This document shows, piece after piece, positions 25,396-35,003 of a DNA stretch of 64,000 bases. The notes under the pieces are model-generated. The model saw only the letters and a list, made by a program, of their open reading frames with translations, was not told where the DNA came from and ran no database searches. Numbering within the stretch: position 1 is the stretch's first letter; the number at the start of each line of letters is the position of its first letter. This DNA comes from Magnolia sinica (lineage: Eukaryota > Streptophyta > Magnoliopsida > Magnoliales > Magnoliaceae): positions 27,076,501-27,140,500 of the forward strand of contig NC_080577.1 in assembly GCF_029962835.1 (NCBI RefSeq), in the 5' to 3' direction. The position numbers and the translations under genes are program-made.

Positions 25396-28300
25396 AGACA
25401 TCCAAGTCTCAGTATCTTTTCTTCCCAAGTTCTTTGTTTCCTCTGACATAGTATCAGAGCAAGGTCCCCAAGGTTTCTAATCTCTTGATCGCTTCCCCTG
25501 CTCTTCTGCTCCTCTTCTTTTTCCTTTCATACATTCTCTCTTGGTTTGAGTCTTAACCTTTTTATCACTGATTGTATGTGATTTGTGAGGGGTCATCCTA
25601 TGGCTATGGTGTCTTGGAGATCTTGCTCAAGTTTTTGCAGGAAATTCTGATTGATCAAGTCTTTAACAATTTAAGGCTGGTGTGTTTTATTAAAAACAAC
25701 AATAGGATTTTCCTGGAAATACAAGACTGACGTGTTCCTTTTGGTTAGATTAAAACAGTAATAAGAGTTTGCTGGTTAATTATCATTTAGACAGTTTTTT
25801 GGGCATATTTATTCCATATTTACAAGAATCTCCTTGTGGTAACCCTAGTTTTTTTTCCAGATTTGTTTTCTTTTAGGGCGTGTTTGGATCTGTGATTACG
25901 GTCGGAAAGTAATGTAAAACCTGTCATCATTGCACTACGACGTCGTTTGGATAAAAGCCTGCAGTGGTGGCATTTCGGCTGCCTGTTGTAAATAGGAGAG
26001 AAGTCCTCATAAACTAGTTTCTGACAGAAAATCCAGGATGGGTATTACAACCATCCCCTCACTAAAGTCAACATGACCATGCTTTTGTGGAGTGCAATGC
26101 ATGTGCACTGTAGTAGTTGTGCTCCATCATAGACTCCTCTATAAATTTTTATTTTAAAATAAAAAATTAAAAAAAATAAAAAAAACATTGGATGCCCCAA
26201 TAGCCCTCCTCTCAAAACCTTCTCCTTCAGGACCGGCGAGTTGCCAAACTCCCCCATACCCATCCACCACCCTTTGTGTATAACTGTATATCACCTCCGA
26301 ACTCCCAAAACCATTGATTCGTGCCATTGTACATACCAATCTTCAGCTACAATGGTTAACCTGAAACTTGAGCAGGATCTTCTTCTGCCTCAATCAGATC
26401 TTCGAAGTCATTATCCTAAGGTCAGTGTTCGACATTAACCAGAGAATAGCCTTTCATGGGAAGACAACTACACCCTCCGACAGTCATCCTACCGTAGATG
26501 CCCAATAGGCTACTGCTTTCATTAAAAATGTCCATACAATGCACCGGCTCATGCAGGCAATACACGCAGTTGTCGACCTTTGGACATGCAAGGTTATGGA
26601 GGTGGCCCTTACCTGATGCCCCCTTTCGAACTTGTGTAATGGCCACAGTGGATCTTTTACTATTCCCTTCCGGAGGGTGCTCCTGCTGTTGGATTCAGTA
26701 CAAACCTGGTTTAGCAGCTATACCCCAAACTATCCATGTCAAGCTTGGGTTTAGGTGTAAGGCAACCAGAGTATCCACCCAGGGCACTAGAAAAATCAGC
26801 CACGGGATGAAATAGAGATTGCATCCAATAACTACCCAGCTCAAGTGATGATGCATGCAATATTTGTATATGTGCAAGACTTCTCTATGAAAGAGGTAAT
26901 CCACTACATTCACAAATCTGTTGCAATCTGGCCTCGGGTTCAAATATTGAATGTCGGGCACCTTCTTTGTCTGATGGAATGTATGATGCACAGTGCATGC
27001 ATGCACGCCAATCAATCATGTAGAGGGTCTAACATATACCAGAGGGTCTAACATATACCACATGCATGCATGTCAAAGGTCCGTGGGCCCTATGTGATAT
27101 ATACACTAACCATCCTTTTTTCAACAGATCATTTTAGGGCATGAGCCCAAAAATAAGGCAAATTCAAAGCTCATGTGGACCACACCAGAGAAAGCACTGG
27201 GGGATAATAACACCCACCGTTGTAACCTTCCTAGGCTAAACCATAATGTTTATTGGCCAACTAACCTGTTCAGAACGACACATGGACCTATATGAAGGGA
27301 AAATACAAATATTAGCTTGATCCAAAACTTTTGTGGCCCCCAAGAAGTTTTCAATGACAGGTGTTTAATCCCCACTATTTTCTATAGTGTGGTCCAGTTG
27401 AGCTTTGGAATTGCCTCATTTTTGGGCTCATGCCCTAAAATGATTGTTACATGTGATGATGCTAGTGGGATCTTTGAATTGAGGATCTATCTTAGCAAAG
27501 TTTTAACATCAAAGATTTGGATCTATTAATATATTTTCTTGGCATTGAAGTCTCTCAATCGAATAAGGGTATTATTTTCTCTCGGTGGAAATATGCTCTT
27601 GATCTTTTGGCTTCTACTATTAATCTTGATGTCAAACCCCTAAATTCCTCCTTAGAGCTTGATAAGAAACTTTGGGTTGATGGTGGAGAACTTCTTGATG
27701 ATCCTCGCATGTACCAATGCTCGGTTGGTCAGTTGATATATTTGACCATTACTCATCCTGACCTATCTCATGCAGTCAGTCTGGTGAATCAATTTATGCA
27801 TGCTCCTCACTCCAATTATCCTGAAGTTGTTCGTCGCATTCTTCACTACATCAAGTCTTCTCCAGGTCATGGTATCCTATTTAATTGTTATACTAATCTG
27901 AATATTAAAGGTTATTCTGATACAGACTGGGAATGTTCTCCTGATGATTGCCGTTCTACGACAAGATATTGTACTTTTTTCAGAGGAAATCTCGTTATGT
28001 GGAAAACCAAGAAGCAAACCATTATTGCACAATCCGGTGCAAAGGCCGAGTACCACACTATGGCAAATACTGCATGTGAAATAAATTGTGGCTAAAAAGT
28101 TTTGTCATTGAATTAGGATTTCTGGCGAATACTCCTATACTCATGTATTGTGACAATTAGGCTACCATTCATATCGCTTCAATCCCATTTTTTCATAGAG
28201 GCACAAACTGAGGTTGCCAGTTGCATGATTTCTACTCTATTTGTTCCTTCTACTGAACAACTTGTTGATATCTTCACTAAGGCTCTTTCCTTTGAAGTGG

Positions 28301-31300
28301 GAGGACATATTGATGCAGGACCGATGCATGAACCAACTATCATGAGAGATCAAGTAGCAAAATTAAGATAATTAACAAAAAAAAAAACAAAAACAAAAAA
28401 AACAAAAAAAAACAAACCTTACCATAATCATCACAGATACCATAAAAACCAAAAGAACACCATGCATAATCTTAGCCTAAGTTACCAACATCGTCATACA
28501 AGATCATTAAATAAAAGGAAACTAAGATCTAATGGATGTAGGGACATCTAATTAGCATTGGGTATAATCCATCTCAAAGTAGAAGCCCTAATACACCCTA
28601 GGGCGAAATTAGGGTTAAGAGATTGAGAAATATAGGAATAAATTGGGTGAATTGGTTAAGGGGATTTGGGGAAAAGATAAGAGGGTTTTGATTTAAGGGT
28701 GATGGAAGACCAAAAAGGGCAAGGATTCACACGTGTGGCCGTACGGTCACACGTGTGGCGTGGGATGGATGGGTTTAGGTCGGTTAGGGTTTGGATGGTA
28801 TAGAGGTAAGGAAAACATCGGTTTAGGAGAGGATGAAGACTTAGGATGGAAGAGTCAAAGAACTTGAAGTAAATACCTTAACGGATGGAAGAGAGATAAA
28901 GATGTGAGGATAAATGGAGACCTCACACCTCCGTTGATGAAGATTAGCCTCGCACCAATCTCCCTTCCAAATCACATGGAAGTATCTTCAAATCTCATAA
29001 AGATGAAAGAAGAATAAGAAAAAAGCAAAAACCTCTTTCTTTCTTTTTTTTCACAAAACCTAATGAAGGAAAGAGTCACACGCCCACCCTCTTTTTATAG
29101 CTTCACCAAGTTTCACTTATTACAAAAAACACCTTGTCTTATGAAATTTTAATAAAAATTGCCTTAATCTAAAGAGAATCTACTAAATCACTCATAAAGG
29201 TGCCCAAACATAAAATAATCACAACTAAATCCTAAAAGATGATAAAATCTAAAAAATTGATGTGGACAATTCACGATCAATGGGCCAATCATGTGATCAA
29301 TGCGATCCAACAGCCCAATCGTCACGTTCCTCCAATCCAACGATCTAGATCACTCCATAAAGCAGCCCATGTGCATCTTTCCAGTTTGGGGTCTTCCAGA
29401 TGCTCACACATGCACATGGGGTCTTCAGCACGATCATGGGTACTCGCCTAGCCACAGAAAAATTGGTGCGGCCCGCCTCCTCCTCTGATACGTACAGAAG
29501 AGTGTACATGACGTGATGTCCTCGTCACATATTCAAGGCAAGCTGGACATGATTGATATCCATGCCTCAGCTTGAGGGCGGGTGTTGACATAATATAGCC
29601 ATGAGCCCATTCCCTTGGGCCTCTAGGTTGGGCCATGGGCCTCTTATTTTCCTTTTATTAGTTCTCTTTTACCATTTTCTCTAAGGATAGTTTTTGTAAG
29701 TTTCTCATTCACTTAATTTATAAGGAGAGAGCTAGACATCTAAGTCTCTTAGTTTCTTTTCTTACCAAGTTATTTCCTTCTTCTAACAGTTACATAATGG
29801 GAAAGTTAAAATCTGCCTAAGCCAATTACACCCGTGCAAGGTAACCTTCTTTCTAGAGAGATTCTTCAATTATTGACATCAAAAATATTTTGTAAAACAT
29901 GATGATTGAAAAAGGAACAGTAACTCACCTCAATAAAATCCTTATTAGAAAACAAGATAGGAAACGTAATATACTCCTTCATGACCGTCTGGATTACACG
30001 AGTTTGAGCGGCAACACAAGACACTGAACTACTAGACTGAAAACCAAAAACATGAAGACTTGGATACCTGCAATGAGCAAACATTAACTATCTTAGACAA
30101 ATTTACCCTTGATTTTTACAATTTTTCCATGTCAAAAGTTTCTAGAAAGACAGACGTAAGGTTCTACACAACTACCTCTGCTGAAGCAATTTTACTCTTT
30201 CAAACATTATTATACGATCACAGCCAAACATTATAGGATCCTCAAGGAACCCACCCACAACAACCAGGAAAATCCCATCCCTGCTGAAGGAACCCTGACT
30301 TTCCACAGTTCTATTCAGCCAACGGTGATGAGGACCTGTAATTTCATCGGAAACAAAAACATAATAAGATGCTTCACACATTGTGGAAGGGAACTATGAA
30401 GCTAACTGGGTACAAATAGGTGGTTAATACCAATACTGCTGAAAACAAGTTCACCCCTACTGCTTAGTTTCTGTTTGAGTTAGCGGCTATGGATATCATC
30501 AATAAAATCCTCAACCATGATATGTAAAAATAATGTCATCAGTTTAGGATAAATGACACAATTATTTTCTAGTCATCAAGCACTCTTATCCCTATATGCA
30601 TGACACACATGTATGAGATCCCAGCCATTCATCTGTTGGGTCCTAGCAAACAGGGCAAGGGATGCTTGGGGTGGGGGGGTTCTGCTTATCTGCATCTCTT
30701 GTGATTTTTCACACGTGGTCCACCAAAGACCAACTGATGAACACTGGATCTCATTCATGTGCAGCATTTTAGTTGTGTATTGAAATCGAGTGCCAGGCGA
30801 CTAACTTTTATATTAGCATTAAGCAGTGGAACCTTTCCCTCAGTTTATAACTTGATAATAACTGCCCACTAATCTCTAAGAAAGAGCTAACCAGGGACAT
30901 ATAGTCACCAATCAGCCTAATTAACAGCCATTAAGGAATCTTACCTAACTGGTAATAACTAATAACATATTAAAAAGTTACATTCAAGGAGACTACCTTC
31001 AACCTCATCAAGAGTGGACTCGATGAATGTCAAAAAATCTACTTCAGGAAAAGACTCATGTGTAGCTTCTGTGACTGTCGAGCACCTAAAAAATAACTGT
31101 TATTGGTAAGTTAGAAGTGTCATCAACTGTTACATCTTACACTACCTACAATTCCTTCTTTTCTTTTTTTCAAACTGGTGGTCTAACTACCATTCTCATC
31201 AATGAAGTATCAGAACTTCACAAACTGGGAGCAAAAACAAGAAGTAAATCATTCAATCACTGCAATAATAGTGCCTGTTTGATCATACAGTTCACTGCAT

Positions 31301-34300
31301 TTTTTATTTTTTTTTGACAGGACAGAGAATAATCACATTCCATTCTAGGCATGTTTGGGATTAGGGAAATGAGAATATGGATATAGTAAATCTTGTCGAA
31401 TTCATGGATTTGCATTCGATTTGGATTTATCAAATCCTAAAGTCCCTTGTTTGGTAATCAAGTTACAAATCCATAGATTCAGGGAGCAATTACTGCAACG
31501 GTGAAGCATTTATTGCAAAGGCATAGCTTTTCTTGCTCTTGGAGGAATCTCTCATTTTGTGGATTTGAGAAGTCTTTTAGTTTTTTCGGAGATTTGGGTG
31601 TGACCGAAATCCATGGATTTATGGGGGTATTGGATTTGGGAAATCCACAAATTTTGCAAATCCCCAACCAAAAACAAACAGGAAAATATTAAATCTGTGG
31701 ATTTCCAAAATTCCTCACCCAAAACAGCCCCTAAAGAAAGATAAATACCATTGAAAAGTACAAGGGCAACAAAACATGAAAAAGAACACAGTCAACAATG
31801 GTATAAGAAATTGATCCACATGTCAGCAAAAGATTATCAGCATAAACATACGTCTTGGAGAAAAAATAAACACTTCTCAAAGAAATAGTTGAATATGAAA
31901 TCAGAATATTGATCTTTTGTAGGAAGAATATCTCAATTCTTTGTTTACCTGTGAACATGACACCCCCTTTCTATGATGCTTGCATTTGCTTTTACCCATA
32001 TGGAAGATAAAGGGTTTGCAAATGAAGAATGAAACATTCCTCTAAACTGTTGATTAGGAATACCTGAGCAGTTAAACAACACGTAACAAATTAGCATTTC
32101 TAAGACACCATACGCAAGGCAAGACTGCATTTGGGAAAATGAAGATGGAAAAAACCGTTGTGCTAAACAATTAGAAAGTTGGTAAGGTGATTTTAGGTTT
32201 AGCTTATCACCCAGACTTACTTATCTCTACCCATACAACTTGCATAACACACCCCACATGCACATAACTTATCTCCAAACAGTGTTTTCAGTAGCGCTCA
32301 TAGCGTAGCATACGCTACATAGTGTAGCATAGCTAAAACGCAACGCAGTGCTTGCAAGCAGCATAGCTCCCTAGAAGCGTAAGATACAGGGCATGTAGCA
32401 TAGCGTACAATGTAGCGCAAGTAGCGTATGCTACCTGAAGTCTCCTCTCTTTTTTTGAGTTTTTCTTCTGTGCTAATTCAACACCTATCTTTAAATGGTG
32501 GTGGCTCATCCCCATCACACGTGGCACTACATTAGATCAATCTAGTCCATCTAAATTGTGGTCCATATCATGGATAGAGCACTTAGATCAATCTGAACCA
32601 TTCATATTGTGAATTTGTAATGTTTCAATTTTTTAAAATTATATATATATATATAAGGTCACACTTGTCTAAAGGCAAAAAAAGACAGAAATTTTGCATG
32701 GAAATGTGGTTGACAATCCGGATTTGCGGTAAAAAAAAAAACTCAAAGGAATTATGCATTTTGTAAATTTTATTATATTTTCTATTATTTTAATTTAAAA
32801 AATATGAAGTATCTGATGCAACCAAATGGCCACACCTGCCGATTGATCAAGATTTGAAGAAAAGGCAGGCATCTCATGCGAGCACACTTCACACGTGTGT
32901 ACAAGAAGAAGACCACCTTCTTCTTCTTTTTTAGCCATCATCACTTCCTATTTTTTTCAAATCTTTAGATTAGGAAATCTTCTCTTTCTTTCATATCTTT
33001 ATTTTTAGACAGAATAATTTTAAATATTTTCTTATATAAGTATCTTCTTATTTTGGGAATTTTCTTAATTAGAATGTTTTGTTATTTAGATGTTTTCTTA
33101 TTTTCATAGATTTTTAGATTCTATAACTTTTATTATAGATTGTAAGGTTTGATTATAAATGGGGCCTATGGCCCATGGAATAAGACAAGTTGATCAATAT
33201 TTTCTTTATAAAATTTTCTTCTTATCTCTACGGTGGCTGTTGAAGGAAGGGAAAGTGATCTCTAGTTCTAGACTAGAGGACTGTTGAGCTTGCTCATAGT
33301 CTTGCATTTGTGATCTCTACCATTCGGCTAGAGAATTGTTGGATCTTTCCCATAATCTCTTTCTTTTCTTATTGATTTATTTGCTTTTCCTTTCGGGTTT
33401 GCATCGGTATCGTGTAACTTACGCTATACACTACACGCAATAGAGGGCTATACGCTACACGCTACTTAAAACACTACCTCCATACCCTACCATGTTTGTA
33501 GTATAGAATAGTAGAATAATTGCATGGACCCAAAACTACATATACTAGTTGAAAAGATCAGCTGGTTTAGGGAACAGAGGATCTAATAAGCTACTACATT
33601 TATGCAACGAACATTCTGAATACAACCACACTTGGATTTAGTAGATACAACCTAGGTTTAACATTACAACAGGTCAAGACCCATGAAATTCATAAAAATA
33701 ACAAAGATCATTTCAGAATTAAATTCTCTCTATGTATTGGAATGATCCACTCATCAGCACACTATTTTAGACACAGGCAGACATACCTCATCAACAACCC
33801 ATTGTCATGAAGAATGGAATTCAAGGGTGCTTTGGAAGTAATTATATTTGCATTGAGAAGAATGGCCATTACCCAAAAACTAAGAGAAATCATTTCTATG
33901 TTTGCATTGAGAAGCATCACCATTGCCCAAAAAGTAAGCGAGATCATTTCTTCAAATTGACGAAATGAGCTCGCTTGCCATTTGGATGCTAGTTTGCCTG
34001 ACATTCTCCATTCTTCTCAATATAGAAAGCGGTTCCCAACTTCCTAACAAAGCTCCATTTCCAATATAAATGCGAGCATTGTTTGAACAGGGTTCAGTTA
34101 GAATTTGCACCCTTTTCCAGACAATCCCAAGATCCAATATTTTCATATGGCACTAATCACGTGTATCCTCACACTATAACAATGGGCTTGTCCCATCTCT
34201 AATAAAACTTTTCCTTTTCTTGTTTGTAACTTTGAAGTGTTTACATGCACCTCAATGGACGGTGTGTGCCCATCCACCTCAGGCACACATGCCAATATAT

Positions 34301-35003
34301 CACATGTTTGCAATATCTGAGCCGCCCGCAAGGTAAGCCCAACCATGAAGATGACCAGCTGCAAAATCAGAACGATCCACTCATCAGGTGGGCCCAACTG
34401 GTCAAACTAAGAAACAATGGATGACACGGTTCAGCATACCCATGTGGCCCACCTGATGAGTGGGTCAGCATGATTTTCGGACCAGGTGATCTTCATCGTG
34501 GGTTCCACCATTTGCACAGCCCAGATACCGTACACCCGTGACATGTTGGCATGTGTGCCCAAGACAGACAGTAACATAATGTCCATTGAGGTGTATGCAA
34601 ACATGACTCTACTCAACTAATCCTTTCCTTCACAAAGCCCCTTTTAACGCAAGCAGCAGTACAGTAACTAACCATGTATTCAGATGTCACCTTCAATCTC
34701 ACGTGATATTTTTCAATGAATTATCATTTGAAATGCAGTATATGCAAAATCATTACATAAAACAGCAACAGAAATTACGATTCATCGTTAGAATGAATTC
34801 GCGGATAGGAAATGGAATTTCACGTGAATGATCAGAATACAAGGGGGAAGGATTCAAGAACAGAGTGTAGGGATTGAAATGGAGTATGATTTTGGTTGGA
34901 GATGAAATGGCGACGTAGAAAAACTAAGATTGGATTACCTGAGATGAAGAAAAATCGAGGTAAAAGCCGTGAGATTTCTCTGAGGCGGCGGAATCTGAGA
35001 GCC

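Larger units (their letters stand above)
25158..29788 (+). mobile_element. Degenerate Ty1/copia retrotransposon in intron 5 of the NHL gene
   Basis: The 5' LTR is 25158-25448 (TGTTGACATAAT...CTCTGACA). It is followed by a damaged primer-binding site TAGTATCAGAGC, complementary to initiator tRNA-Met in most copia elements. The 3' LTR is 29583-29788, preceded by a polypurine tract CTTGAGGGCGGG. The LTR lengths differ because a TA/GA microsatellite expanded in the 5' LTR. Only the end of pol remains inside; gag, protease and integrase were not found. It is antisense to the host gene. No clean 5-bp target duplication is seen. Confidence 0.85.
20171..29928 (-). other. Intron 5 of the NHL gene (9.76 kb, TE-filled)
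   Basis: It lies between the exon ending FSNKDFIE (donor GAG|gtgag) and the exon starting MKNGACCLLF (acceptor ttcag|ATG), phase 0 on both sides. It holds two CGATA-type elements, several GGGCCCACC MITEs, one SINE and a degenerate copia element with both LTRs, all described separately. Confidence 0.9.

Noticed and set aside
26241..27051. Several 65-106-residue frames inside the intronic copia element
   Set aside because: No gag, protease or integrase motif could be recognised in them on either strand.
33952..34146. As a coding exon of the NHL gene
   Set aside because: Exons 1 and 2 join in phase (S|G|I) with good splice sites, and the sequence has no matching domain; kept only as a finding.
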